The notes: generated from the sequence alone by a model not told the origin. A stretch of DNA of 34,785 nucleotides from Pseudomonadota bacterium (GCA_023432855.1 JAEZEZ010000047.1:1-34785), one strand, 5' to 3'. Shown: positions 1 to 7,935, counted from the first letter of the stretch. Translations and numbers: made by a program.

Positions 1-100
1 GGGCGGCGGCCCCGGGCGCGCCCCCCCCCCCCCCCGCGGGCGGCCCCGCGGCCCCGAGGGCGAGCAGCCCGGCGGTCAGCAGGCGGCGGGAAGGGCGCAT
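1..100 (-). CDS. N-terminus of an exported protein, runs off the left edge
   Basis: An ATG at 100 lies two bases after the stop of the DsbA-like gene and opens a reading frame starting MRPSRRLLTAGLLALG, a positively charged start followed by a hydrophobic stretch that looks like a signal peptide. The tight spacing suggests co-transcription with the preceding gene. A second thiol-disulfide protein would fit the context, but too little sequence is present to tell. After about 22 residues the frame enters a glycine run made by 15 consecutive C's on the plus strand, so the sequence beyond that may be unreliable. Confidence 0.45.
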   Translation of the reverse strand, partial: MRPSRRLLTAGLLALGAAGPPAGGGGGAPGAAA

Positions 101-102
101 CG

Positions 103-738
103 TTACTTCTTCTTGCCGGCGAGCAGCGGGTCGATGACGGCCGACAGCTCCGCCAGGGTCGGCGGCGCGGGCTGCTCCATCTTCTTGCCGTTGACGATGA
201 AGGTCGGGGTGCTGGTCACCTTGAACTCCTCCATCTGCTTGTCATAGCGGGTCTGCAGCGCCTGCAGCTTCTTCTCGTCGGTGATGCAGGCGTCGATCTG
301 CTTGTCGTTCATGCCCATCGACTGGCCGATGCGGAACACCCAGGAGCGGACGTCGCCGGTGGCCTGCAGTTCGGGCAGGCTGCGCATGGCGCCGTCGACC
401 ACCCGGAAGTAGCGCTCGTCGCCGGCGCAGCGGGCCAGCATGAAGATCGCGGCGTCGGGCGCGCCGTGGATCATGGCCTCGCGCAGGACGTAGCGCGCCT
501 TGCCCGTGTCCACGTACTTCTTCTTGAATTCGGGGAAGACTTCCTCGTTCCAGGTGGCGCAGTGCGGGCAGGTGGGCGAGGCGTACTCGATCACCGTGAC
601 CGGCGCGTCGGCCGACCCGATCGACATGTCCTGGCTGATGTCGGTGCCGGCGCCTCCCTTGCCGCCGTTGCAGGCGGCGAGGGCGAGGGCGGCGACGCCG
701 GCGGCGGCGATCAGGGTGCGGCGGGCGATGGGCCCCAT
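103..738 (-). CDS. DsbA-family thiol-disulfide oxidoreductase, lipoprotein
   Basis: Predicted periplasmic, membrane-anchored protein of the DsbA/thioredoxin-fold family that makes or rearranges disulfides in exported proteins. The start at 738 is supported by AAGGAG eight bases upstream; a longer frame to 798 has no such site. The N-terminus has an RR pair, a hydrophobic segment and a lipobox ending in LAAC (Cys23). The active site is CPHC at residues 57-60, and a TPTF segment near the C-terminus supplies the family's cis-proline loop. At 211 residues it is normal for a single-domain DsbA-like protein. It is followed two bases later by another exported protein on the same strand. The family is clear; whether it acts as oxidase or reductase cannot be read from the sequence. 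Confidence 0.9.
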   Translation of the reverse strand: MGPIARRTLIAAAGVAALALAACNGGKGGAGTDISQDMSIGSADAPVTVIEYASPTCPHCATWNEEVFPEFKKKYVDTGKARYVLREAMIHGAPDAAIFMLARCAGDERYFRVVDGAMRSLPELQATGDVRSWVFRIGQSMGMNDKQIDACITDEKKLQALQTRYDKQMEEFKVTSTPTFIVNGKKMEQPAPPTLAELSAVIDPLLAGKKK

Positions 739-837
739 GGCGTCGTCTCCTTGGACGGAAGGATTATTCAAGCGCGATTCCCCCCGTTTGTCGGGCATCG
801 CGCGGCTACAGTCGAGAACAAGCGCGGCGGCTTTTTG

Positions 838-1386
838 TCAACGGCGTCCGGCGTCGCCCTTGATCGCTCCCCGCCCAAGCCGCTCCAGGGCCTGTTTCAG
901 CGGACCCTCGGGCGCCGCGTCGAGGGACTGGCGCAGTTCCCTCTCGGCCGCGGCGTCGAGCGGGGCGGGGCGGGGCCTTGCCCTGCCGGGCGCCGCGTCC
1001 GGCGCCTTCACCGGGCCCTGGACGATGCGCAGCTTGCCCACCGCATCCTTGCCCAGAAACAGGTTCACCCGGTCGAGGATCTCGGTGGACTGGTGCTGGA
1101 TCAGGGCCGCGGCCGGCCCGTCGACCCGCACCTCGAGCGTGGCCGGGCCGCCCGATCGCGGTTTGGTCAGCTTCGCAGGCTCGGTCCGGCGGGCCAGGTT
1201 CTCGCCCACGATCTCGCGCCAGCGCGCGTGCAGGGCGCCGGTCCCCTGGCCGAACCGCTCGTCCAGCGCCCTTATGAACTTTCCCAGCGACCGCCCGGCC
1301 GTGGGCGCCGCGCGATAGGGCGGGCGCGTGCGCTTGGTAGTGAGGATGCGGGCGGCTTCCTCGTTGGTGGGCAGTCGTCGGGCCAT
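838..1386 (-). CDS. DUF721 / DciA-like protein
   Basis: A 182-residue basic protein with the conserved DUF721 core (ALHARWREIVGENLARRTEP and the following strands). DciA, in the same family, is the widespread loader of the replicative helicase DnaB, so a role at replication initiation is plausible but inferred. The start MARRLPTNEEAARILTTK at 1386 matches how relatives usually begin; in-frame ATG (1404) and GTG (1422) starts lie upstream and none has a strong ribosome-binding site. The C-terminal third is rich in Ala, Pro and Arg and probably disordered. It is divergent from mutY, with 62 bases between the two starts. Confidence 0.8.
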   Translation of the reverse strand: MARRLPTNEEAARILTTKRTRPPYRAAPTAGRSLGKFIRALDERFGQGTGALHARWREIVGENLARRTEPAKLTKPRSGGPATLEVRVDGPAAALIQHQSTEILDRVNLFLGKDAVGKLRIVQGPVKAPDAAPGRARPRPAPLDAAAERELRQSLDAAPEGPLKQALERLGRGAIKGDAGRR

Positions 1387-1448
1387 GCGGCGATGATAGC
1401 GCATCGCGCGGTCTTCACCCACGGCGTTTGCGCCTCTACGGAACGCGC

Positions 1449-2549
1449 ATGGATCCCGCCGCCCTCCGCGCCGCGCTGCTCGCCTGGTACGACGACCATG
1501 CGCGCGCGCTGCCGTGGCGGGTGGGCCCGGCCCGGCGCGCGGCCGGCGTCAGGCCTGACCCCTACCGGGTGTGGCTCTCGGAAGTGATGCTGCAGCAGAC
1601 CACCGTCCCGCACGCCACGCCCTATTTCCTTGGCTTCACGCGCCGCTGGCCGACGGTGTCCGACCTCGCCGCGGCGGCGGACGAGGACCTGATGGCCGCC
1701 TGGGCGGGCCTCGGCTACTACGCCCGGGCGCGCAACCTGCTGGCCTGCGCCCGCGCGGTGGCTGCCGATCACGGCAGTGTCTTTCCCGATACCGAGGAGG
1801 CGCTGCGCGCGCTGCCGGGCGTGGGCGCCTATACGGCCGCCGCGGTCGCCGCCATCGCCTTCGACCGCCCGGCCAACGTCGTCGACGGCAATGTCGAGCG
1901 GGTGATCTCGCGCCTGTTCGCCGTCGAGACGCCCCTGCCCGAGGCCAAGCCTGAACTGAAACGGCTGGCGGCCGGCCTCGTCGCCCCGGATCGCCCGGGA
2001 GACTGGGCCCAGGCGCTGATGGACCACGGCGCCACCGTCTGCCGTCCGCGCCAGCCCCTTTGCGACCGCTGCCCGGTCGCCGCCCACTGCGCCGCTTTTG
2101 CGCGGGGCGACCCGGAGACCTTCCCCCGCAGGACGCCAAAACGCGCGCGGCCCCGCCGCTACGGCGTCGCCTATGTCATCGAGGACAAGGGTCGCGTGGC
2201 GCTGGTGCGTCGGCCGAAGTCGGGTCTGCTCGGCGGCATGCTGGGCCTGCCGACCAGCGCATGGCGGGACGAGCCGTGGAGCCTGGAGGAGGGGAGGGCC
2301 GCCGCCCCGGTCGCGGGCGACTGGGTCGCGGTGGCGGACGTGAAGCACGTCTTCACCCATTTCGCCCTGACGCTCAGCGTACTGCGCGCGGAAGCTGATG
2401 CGCCGCCTGAGGCGGTGCTCGTGGACGAGGCGGGCCTTCAGGCCCTGCCGAGCGTGTTCCTGAAGGCCGTCCGCGCGGGCCTCAGTTCATCGCCGCGCGC
2501 ACCTGGGCGCGCAGGGCGTCGATCGGCTGGAAGCCCTGGTCGGACTTGA
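1449..2549 (+). CDS. mutY: A/G-specific adenine DNA glycosylase MutY
   Basis: Base-excision repair enzyme that removes adenine mispaired with 8-oxoguanine. Seen in the 366-residue product: the catalytic Glu45 in LSEVMLQQTT, the helix-hairpin-helix around LPGVGAYTAAA (122-132), the catalytic Asp146 in VVDGNVER, and the four iron-sulfur cysteines 198, 205, 208 and 214 (spacing 6-2-5). A C-terminal NUDIX-like domain that reads 8-oxoG begins near YVIEDKGRVALV. The ATG at 1449 is chosen because the product then begins close to the domain, as in relatives. The last roughly 22 codons run antisense into the 3' end of ccrM (overlap 2482-2549) and look like non-conserved tail. Confidence 0.95.
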   Translation: MDPAALRAALLAWYDDHARALPWRVGPARRAAGVRPDPYRVWLSEVMLQQTTVPHATPYFLGFTRRWPTVSDLAAAADEDLMAAWAGLGYYARARNLLACARAVAADHGSVFPDTEEALRALPGVGAYTAAAVAAIAFDRPANVVDGNVERVISRLFAVETPLPEAKPELKRLAAGLVAPDRPGDWAQALMDHGATVCRPRQPLCDRCPVAAHCAAFARGDPETFPRRTPKRARPRRYGVAYVIEDKGRVALVRRPKSGLLGGMLGLPTSAWRDEPWSLEEGRAAAPVAGDWVAVADVKHVFTHFALTLSVLRAEADAPPEAVLVDEAGLQALPSVFLKAVRAGLSSSPRAPGRAGRRSAGSPGRT

Positions 2550-3555
2550 AACGCCAGTAGGTCCAGCCGTTGCAGGCCGGCGCGTTCTCCAGCAGGGCGC
2601 CGAGCTTGTGGATCGACCCCGTCAGCTGGCCGTGCACCAGGGAGCCGTCGGCGCGCACCCGCGCCTCGCGCTCGCCCTTGGGGCAGTAGAGCCGGTCGCC
2701 CGGCCGCAGCAGTCCCGCCTCCACGATGGAGCCGAACGGCACGCGCGGCTCGGCGCGCTTTGACCCCATCACCTGCAGGTCCTCGGGCGCGGCCGGGGTG
2801 ACCTTGTCGATGCGCTTCTTCGCCAGTTTCGCATAGTTCGGGTCGCGCTCGATGCCGATCCACTGGCGCCCCAGCCGCTTCGCCGCGGCCCCGGTGGTGC
2901 CGGTGCCGAAGAAGGGGTCCAGCACCACATCTCCGGGTTTCGACGCGGCCAGCAGCACACGGTGCAGCAGGCCCTCGGGCTTCTGCGTCGGGTGCGCCTT
3001 CTGGCCGTCCTCGCCCTTCAGCCGCTCCTCGCCGGTGCAGAGCGCCAGCGTCCAGTCCGAGCGCATCTGGACGTCTTCGTTGAAGGCCTTCAGGGCGTCG
3101 TAGTTGAAGGTATAGCGCTTCTGGCCCCGCGACTTGGCGGCCCAGATCAGCGTCTCGTGGGCGTTGGTGAACCGCGTGCCCTTGAAGTTCGGCATCGGGT
3201 TCGACTTGCGCCAGATGATGTCGTTCAGCACCCAGAAGCCCAGGTCCTGCACCGCCACGCCCAGGCGGAACACGTTGTGGTAGCTGCCGATGACCCACAG
3301 GGTCCCGTCGTCCTTCAGCACCCGGCGGCATTCGCTCAGCCACTCGCGGGTGAAGCGGTCGTAGTGCTCGAAGCTGGCGAACTGGTCCCAGTCGTCGTCC
3401 ACGGCGTCGACCTTTGAGTTGTCCGGCCGCAGCAGATCGCCGCCCAGCTGCAGGTTGTAGGGCGGGTCGGCGAAGACGATGTCCACGGACCGGTCGGGCA
3501 GGCTTCTCAGGACCTCGACGCAATCGCCGACGTGCACCAGTCCGGTCTCGAGCAT
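2482..3555 (-). CDS. ccrM: CcrM, cell-cycle-regulated GANTC adenine-N6 methyltransferase
   Basis: Orphan DNA methyltransferase of alphaproteobacteria that methylates adenine in GANTC, normally late in the cell cycle, setting the methylation state of cell-cycle promoters. The 357-residue product has the DPPY motif at residues 30-33 and the S-adenosylmethionine motif DPFFGTGTTG at 213-222, the order of beta-class enzymes. Residues from about 262 on (beginning VMGSKRAEPRVPFGS) form the C-terminal extension characteristic of CcrM. The start MLETGLVHVGD at 3555 aligns with known CcrM starts; ATG 3570 and TTG 3573 are upstream alternatives. No restriction partner is nearby. The promoter region carries a CtrA-like box and GANTC sites, listed separately. 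Confidence 0.97.
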   Translation of the reverse strand: MLETGLVHVGDCVEVLRSLPDRSVDIVFADPPYNLQLGGDLLRPDNSKVDAVDDDWDQFASFEHYDRFTREWLSECRRVLKDDGTLWVIGSYHNVFRLGVAVQDLGFWVLNDIIWRKSNPMPNFKGTRFTNAHETLIWAAKSRGQKRYTFNYDALKAFNEDVQMRSDWTLALCTGEERLKGEDGQKAHPTQKPEGLLHRVLLAASKPGDVVLDPFFGTGTTGAAAKRLGRQWIGIERDPNYAKLAKKRIDKVTPAAPEDLQVMGSKRAEPRVPFGSIVEAGLLRPGDRLYCPKGEREARVRADGSLVHGQLTGSIHKLGALLENAPACNGWTYWRFKSDQGFQPIDALRAQVRAAMN

Positions 3556-3556
3556 G

Positions 3557-3586
3557 GAGTCCCCCGCCATCAAGTCCGGCAGACTC
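3557..3586. promoter_or_regulatory. Pair of GANTC sites in the ccrM leader/-10 region
   Basis: GAGTC at 3557-3561 and GACTC at 3582-3586 lie between the CtrA-like box and the ccrM start; a third GACTC is at 3633-3637 upstream of the box. These are targets of CcrM itself. In Caulobacter, GANTC sites in the ccrM leader tie its transcription to replication-fork passage and to the GcrA regulator. The site at 3582 is about where a -10 element would lie. Functional methylation control is inferred. Confidence 0.6.
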
Positions 3587-3597
3587 GCGCGATCGCG

Positions 3598-3613
3598 GTA
3601 AACGCCGGCTTAA
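3598..3613 (-). promoter_or_regulatory. CtrA-like box upstream of ccrM
   Basis: Reading the minus strand toward ccrM: TTAA (3613-3610), seven bases, then TTTAC (3602-3598). The consensus for the master regulator CtrA is TTAA-N7-TTAAC, so there is one mismatch. The box sits 43-58 bases before the ATG at 3555, suitable for overlapping a -35 region. CtrA activates ccrM in Caulobacter; binding here is inferred from the motif and its position. Confidence 0.65.
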
Positions 3614-3699
3614 GCGGGGCGCTAGGAACGCCGACTCCGCGAGCGCGTTCTTGTGGCCACGAACAAAAAAAGTCCTCACGCCAGTACCGGAGTTACCTC

Positions 3700-3915
3700 G
3701 TGTCTACCGCCCTTCAGTCCGCCCACCGCGCCTACGCCGCCGCCGCCGAACTGGGCCCGGCCCCCACGCGCAACGTCGACGTCGTCGTCGACTGGCGCCG
3801 GGTGTCGGCGGCGATGAATGAGGAAATCGAGATCAGCCGCCCGATGATCGCCTTCGCCGGCGGCGTCATGTCGCTGATTCTCGGCGTGATCTGCGGCGCC
3901 TGGCTGCAGCTCTGA
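3700..3915 (+). CDS. Small single-pass membrane protein, unknown function
   Basis: A 71-residue product starting at GTG 3700, chosen because GGAG at 3689-3692 lies seven bases upstream; the open frame extends further left but overlaps the ccrM promoter. Residues 1-47 are polar with a short Ala-rich helix, and residues from about 48 to the end form one transmembrane helix (MIAFAGGVMSLILGVICGAW), so the protein is probably tail-anchored or has a cytoplasmic N-terminus. It is divergent from ccrM and 19 bases before the Tat-exported hydrolase on the same strand. I recognise no family. Confidence 0.65.
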   Translation: MSTALQSAHRAYAAAAELGPAPTRNVDVVVDWRRVSAAMNEEIEISRPMIAFAGGVMSLILGVICGAWLQL

Positions 3916-3934
3916 GGTCTCCCCGGACCCAGTC

Positions 3935-4918
3935 ATGAACCTGTCGAGACGTACGATCCTGGCGGGGGGCCTGGCGGCCGCCGCAGCCGGGAGGTCGTCG
4001 TGGGCGCTGGCCGGCGCGTTCGACCCGCCTCCCGTCCTGACCCCCGGCTCCGGGCGTTTCTGGCTTCCCGGCGGTCCGGGCCGCGAAAGCCGGCCCATAG
4101 AGATCGTCTACCATCGGCCTGCCAACTTCACCCCGGCGTCGCCCATCCTCCTGGTGCTGCCCGGCGGCGGACGCCGCGCCGGCCTCTACCGCGACACCTG
4201 GGCCAGGCATGCGGAGCGGCGCGGCGTGCTGGTCGCCGCCCTCAGGTATCCGACGGAACACTACGACTTCGCCGCCTACCAGCTCGGCGGCCTGGTTAAG
4301 AACCTGCGCGTCCTCGGCCGGCCGCTGCGGGACGATGTCGACCTGCCGAAACGCGCGAAGCTGGATGACGCCGACGTGACCTGGGAGGTCGAACCGCGGC
4401 GCGAGGCCTGGATTTTCGGCGACTTCGACCGCGTGTTCGCAGAACTGGTGCGCGCCACGGGGTCCGAGCGGACCGGCTACGACGTGTTCGGCCACTCGGG
4501 CGGCGCCCAGGTGGCCCACCGCTTCGCCATGTTCCAGCCCGGCTCCCGGGCGGAGCGCATCGTCGCCGCCAACGCCGGCCTCTACACCCTGCCGACGCCC
4601 TCGGCCCCCCTGATCTACGGGCTGGCCGGCGCGCCCATGGACCGGTCGGATCTCGCCGCGGCGCTGAAGAGCCCGCTGACCATCCTGCTGGGCGCCGAGG
4701 ACAACGACCCCAACCACGGCGACGCGCACCTGCACACGCCGACGGCGGACCGGCAGGGGCGCGCGCGGCTCACCCGCGGCCGCAACTTCTTCCGCATCGC
4801 CCGCATGGTGGCCCAGCGGGCCGGTCTGCCGATGAACTGGAGCCTGGAGGTGATCCCCGGCGTCGGCCACGACCACCGCCGCATGGCCCGCATCGCCGCA
4901 GAGCGCCTCTACGGCTAG
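3935..4918 (+). CDS. Tat-exported alpha/beta hydrolase
   Basis: A 327-residue predicted periplasmic hydrolase. The N-terminus MNLSRRTILAGGLAAAAA is a twin-arginine signal. The alpha/beta-hydrolase signature is clear: nucleophile Ser in GHSGGAQ, a likely acid in LLGAEDNDP, and a C-terminal His in PGVGHDHRRM, with an oxyanion-type LPGGG segment near residue 77. This resembles esterase or polyhydroxyalkanoate-depolymerase-like proteins, but the substrate cannot be told. It follows the small membrane gene by 19 bases and may be co-transcribed with it; it converges on rnhB with 6 bases between the genes. Confidence 0.85.
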   Translation: MNLSRRTILAGGLAAAAAGRSSWALAGAFDPPPVLTPGSGRFWLPGGPGRESRPIEIVYHRPANFTPASPILLVLPGGGRRAGLYRDTWARHAERRGVLVAALRYPTEHYDFAAYQLGGLVKNLRVLGRPLRDDVDLPKRAKLDDADVTWEVEPRREAWIFGDFDRVFAELVRATGSERTGYDVFGHSGGAQVAHRFAMFQPGSRAERIVAANAGLYTLPTPSAPLIYGLAGAPMDRSDLAAALKSPLTILLGAEDNDPNHGDAHLHTPTADRQGRARLTRGRNFFRIARMVAQRAGLPMNWSLEVIPGVGHDHRRMARIAAERLYG

Positions 4919-4924
4919 GTCGCC

Positions 4925-5644
4925 TCAGGAGAGCGTCAGCTCCAGGTCGATCTCTTCCTCGACGAGGTCGAGGCTCAACTGGCCGAGCCCGAGGACCCGC
5001 TGCACCCGGGGGAAGGTCATGCGATGGATCGGCGTGGGGCCCAGCGCCTTCAGCGCGCGTGCGTGTTCGGGCACGCCATAGCCCTTGTGCCGGGCGAAGC
5101 CGTAGCCGGGGAACACCTGGTCCATCTCCACCATGATGCGGTCGCGGGCGACCTTGGCCAGGATCGAGGCGGCGGCGATGGACGCGGACAGGGCGTCGCC
5201 GCCGACCACGGTGCGGACCTCGCAGGGCAGGGGGAAGCGGTAATTGCCGTCCACCAGGGCGACGACCGGCGGCGTATGCAGCTGCTCCACCGCCCGTAGC
5301 ATGGCCCGGCCGGAAGCGTGCAGTATGTTGAGGCTGGCGATCTCGTCGACGTCGGCGGACCCCACGGCCCAGCAGACCGCCTTCTCCTTGATCGCCAGTT
5401 CGAGGGTTTCGCGCTTCTCCGCCGTCAGCTTCTTGGAGTCGTCGAGCCCCTTGGGCAGCTTCTTCGGGTTCAAGACCACGGCGGCGGCCACCACCGGGCC
5501 GGCCCAGGGGCCGCGGCCCGCCTCGTCGACCCCGCACACCACGACTTCTCCGCACTCGCGCTCGAGGCGCAGGTGCGGGCCGCGGCGGCGTTTCGCCTTG
5601 GGCTTGGCCCTGAGCTGGGCCTTCGGCTGGGCGGCGGTGGGCAT
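4925..5644 (-). CDS. rnhB: Ribonuclease HII
   Basis: Cuts RNA in RNA-DNA hybrids and starts ribonucleotide excision at single embedded ribonucleotides. The family signature GVDEAGRGPWAGPVV supplies the first Asp-Glu pair of the metal site; DGNYR and the SIAAASILAKVARD segment supply the rest. The 239-residue product carries an extra basic, Lys/Arg/Ala-rich N-terminal stretch of about 30 residues before the core, and an acidic C-terminal tail. From memory, rnhB sits close to ccrM in Caulobacter too; here a small gene and a hydrolase lie between them. Confidence 0.96.
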   Translation of the reverse strand: MPTAAQPKAQLRAKPKAKRRRGPHLRLERECGEVVVCGVDEAGRGPWAGPVVAAAVVLNPKKLPKGLDDSKKLTAEKRETLELAIKEKAVCWAVGSADVDEIASLNILHASGRAMLRAVEQLHTPPVVALVDGNYRFPLPCEVRTVVGGDALSASIAAASILAKVARDRIMVEMDQVFPGYGFARHKGYGVPEHARALKALGPTPIHRMTFPRVQRVLGLGQLSLDLVEEEIDLELTLS

Positions 5645-5724
5645 GACCGAGGCATAGCCCGACGGCCGAGTCGACGGAAGCGGGCCCAGGTGTCGCGGGC
5701 GCGGGGACGCCCTATCTGTGAAGC

Positions 5725-6546
5725 ATGGCCGTGGACGAACCCCTCATCCGACTGCTCGCCTTCGCCGGCGTCTTCCTCGCCCTGGCCGGACTGGAGTTCG
5801 TGCGCCCGCGGCGGGTCCAGGCGGTGGCGCGGTGGGCGCGCTGGCCGGGCAACCTGGGCCTGTTGGCGATCAGCGCCCTTGTGCTGCGCGTGCTGTTTCC
5901 CCTGGGCGCCGTCATCGGCGCGCTCTGGGCCCAGGAACGGGGCGTCGGCCTCCTCAATCTCGCGGCGGCGCCGGCGTGGCTGGAGATCCTGCTGGCCTTG
6001 GTGCTTCTGGACCTCGCCGTCTGGGCCCAGCACGTCGCCTTCCACCGCCTGCCGTGGCTGTGGCGGCTTCACCGCGTCCACCACGCCGACCAGGAACTCG
6101 ACGTCACCTCCGGGCTTCGCTTCCACCCCGTGGAAATCGTCCTCTCCATGGGCGTGAAGATCGCGGTGGTGGTCGCGCTGGGGGCCGACCCCCTGGCGGT
6201 GGTCCTGTTCGAGGTGCTGCTGAACGCGGCGGCCATGTTCGCCCACGCCAACATCGCCCTGCCGGCCTGGCTGGACCGAGGCCTGCGCGCGGTGCTCGTC
6301 ACCCCAGACATGCACCGCATCCACCACTCGACGATCCGGCAGGAGACCGACAGCAACTTCGGCACGATCCTCTCCGCCTGGGACCGGATCTTCCGCCTCT
6401 ATCGCCGCGAGCCTCGGCTGGGACAGCTAGGCATGACCATCGGCCTCGACGAGTTCCGCGAGGCCGGGGATCTGCGGCTCGGGCGGCTGCTCACCCTGCC
6501 GTTCGGCGGTCCGGCGCCAGCGCCCCGTGCCGGAAGCAGCAGGTGA
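5725..6546 (+). CDS. Sterol desaturase / fatty acid hydroxylase family membrane protein
   Basis: An integral membrane di-iron oxygenase of 273 residues. Histidine clusters typical of the family are present: HVAFH, HRVHH, FHPVE and HRIHH, placed after two N-terminal hydrophobic segments and around a central membrane pair. Members hydroxylate or desaturate lipids, carotenoids or sterol-like molecules; the substrate here is not evident. It starts at ATG 5725, divergent from rnhB with 80 bases between. Its last 56 bases overlap the 3' end of tag on the other strand. Confidence 0.88.
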   Translation: MAVDEPLIRLLAFAGVFLALAGLEFVRPRRVQAVARWARWPGNLGLLAISALVLRVLFPLGAVIGALWAQERGVGLLNLAAAPAWLEILLALVLLDLAVWAQHVAFHRLPWLWRLHRVHHADQELDVTSGLRFHPVEIVLSMGVKIAVVVALGADPLAVVLFEVLLNAAAMFAHANIALPAWLDRGLRAVLVTPDMHRIHHSTIRQETDSNFGTILSAWDRIFRLYRREPRLGQLGMTIGLDEFREAGDLRLGRLLTLPFGGPAPAPRAGSSR

Positions 6547-7084
6547 GGTGGTCGTTGACCATGCCGACGGCCTGCATCCAGGCGTAGACGATCACCGGCC
6601 CGCAGAACTTGAACCCCCGGGCCTTCAGCGCCTTCGAGACCTCCACGGCCAGCGGCGTCTGCGCCGGGACCTGCGAGATCGTGTCCCAGCGGTTCTGCAG
6701 CGGCTTTCCGTCCGGCAGGAAACCCCAGCAGAAGTCGGCGAAATCCTCGCCGCGCTCGCGCATGTCCAGATAGATCCGCGCGCCCGAGATGGCCGCGTCG
6801 ATCTTGGCGTTCGAGCGCACGATGCCGGCGTCGGCCATCAGCCGCGCCCGGTCCGCCTCGCCGTAGCGCGCGACCTTCTCGGGGTCGAAACCCTCGAAGG
6901 CCGCGCGGAAGGCCTCGCGCTTCCTCAGGATGGTGATCCAGGCCAGCCCCGCCTGGAAGCCGTCGAGCACCAGCTTCTCCCACAGGGCGCGGCTGTCGTA
7001 CTCGGGCACGCCCCATTCCTCGTCGTGGTAGGCCACGTAGAGCGGATCATCCTTGGGCCAGGGGCAGCGAGTCTGGGCGGTCAT
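6491..7084 (-). CDS. tag: DNA-3-methyladenine glycosylase I
   Basis: Constitutive alkylation-repair glycosylase that excises 3-methyladenine. The product of 197 residues has the family's zinc ligands: Cys in RCPWPKDDP and His in YHDEEWG near the N-terminus, and His and Cys in NDHLTCC near the C-terminus, with the conserved GFQAGLAWITILRKREAFR helix-hairpin-helix region between them. The start MTAQTRCPWPK at 7084 matches relatives; an upstream in-frame extension to 7168 looks non-coding. It is adjacent to ygfZ on the same strand (7153-7935), 68 bases downstream of that gene's stop. Confidence 0.95.
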   Translation of the reverse strand: MTAQTRCPWPKDDPLYVAYHDEEWGVPEYDSRALWEKLVLDGFQAGLAWITILRKREAFRAAFEGFDPEKVARYGEADRARLMADAGIVRSNAKIDAAISGARIYLDMRERGEDFADFCWGFLPDGKPLQNRWDTISQVPAQTPLAVEVSKALKARGFKFCGPVIVYAWMQAVGMVNDHLTCCFRHGALAPDRRTAG

Positions 7085-7152
7085 GCGGGCATGATGGCCT
7101 GACCAGAACGAAACGGCAACGCTTGGGTCAAGGACGAGGGCGGGCCCGCCGC

Positions 7153-7935
7153 TCAGCCCGCGAACCACTCCGGCCGCTCAACCCGCACCGGGCGGCCTTC
7201 CACGCTCAGTTCCGCCCCCTCGATGCGGTCCAGCCGCAGCAGGGCCATGGCGCGGCCCTCGCCGCCGGTCAGCACCTCGCCGGCCAGCAGGTCTCCGGCC
7301 AGAACCTCCGCGCCGGGGGAGGGCGCGGGGCCGTCGAAGACGATCGGCAGCATGCGCTTCTTGATCACCCCGCGGCGCTTCATGCGCGAGGTGGTCTCCT
7401 GGCCGACGAAGCAGCCCTTGCGGAAGTCGATGCCGTTCAGGAGGTCGAAGTTGGCCTCGATCGGATAGGTCCTGTCGGCGACGGCGTCGCGGGCCGGATC
7501 GGGGACGCCCAGCGCCAGGCGGTGGGCCTCCCAGGCGTCCGCGTCGGCGTCGGCCTTTGCATCCCCGTAGAGGCGCGCGCCGAGGCCGGGCAGGCGCGGG
7601 TCGGCGAGGCCGCGCGATACGTCCTCGCCCCAGGCGACATGGACCGACCGGTCGTCGGCGGCGACCTCAACCCTGGCCCGAAGCCGGTACATCATGAGCC
7701 GCCGGATCAGGTCCTCGCGCCGGTCGACCTCCACGTCGAGCAGGGCTCCGTCGCCGTCGCCCGCGATGAACAGGTCGAACAACAGCCGCCCCTGCGGAGC
7801 CAGCAGGGCGCCGAAGCGCAGCTCGCCGTCCGCCAGGGTATCCACGTCCTGGGTCAGCAGGCCCTGCAGGAAGGATCGCCACTCCGGACCGGAGACACGG
7901 ACGAGGGCGCGGCTGGGCAGGCGGGCGATCGGCAT
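7153..7935 (-). CDS. ygfZ: YgfZ/GcvT-like folate-binding protein
   Basis: A 260-residue protein of the GcvT-like fold, related to YgfZ/IBA57, a tetrahydrofolate-dependent factor for iron-sulfur enzymes such as MiaB. The signature motif KGCFVGQE is present with its conserved Cys, followed by the SRMKRRG segment. The start MPIARLPSRALVRVSG at 7935 is preferred over GTG 7968 because relatives begin with this segment. It is divergent from the GT9 gene with 75 bases between. The family is clear and the precise client enzymes are inferred. Confidence 0.9.
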   Translation of the reverse strand: MPIARLPSRALVRVSGPEWRSFLQGLLTQDVDTLADGELRFGALLAPQGRLLFDLFIAGDGDGALLDVEVDRREDLIRRLMMYRLRARVEVAADDRSVHVAWGEDVSRGLADPRLPGLGARLYGDAKADADADAWEAHRLALGVPDPARDAVADRTYPIEANFDLLNGIDFRKGCFVGQETTSRMKRRGVIKKRMLPIVFDGPAPSPGAEVLAGDLLAGEVLTGGEGRAMALLRLDRIEGAELSVEGRPVRVERPEWFAG

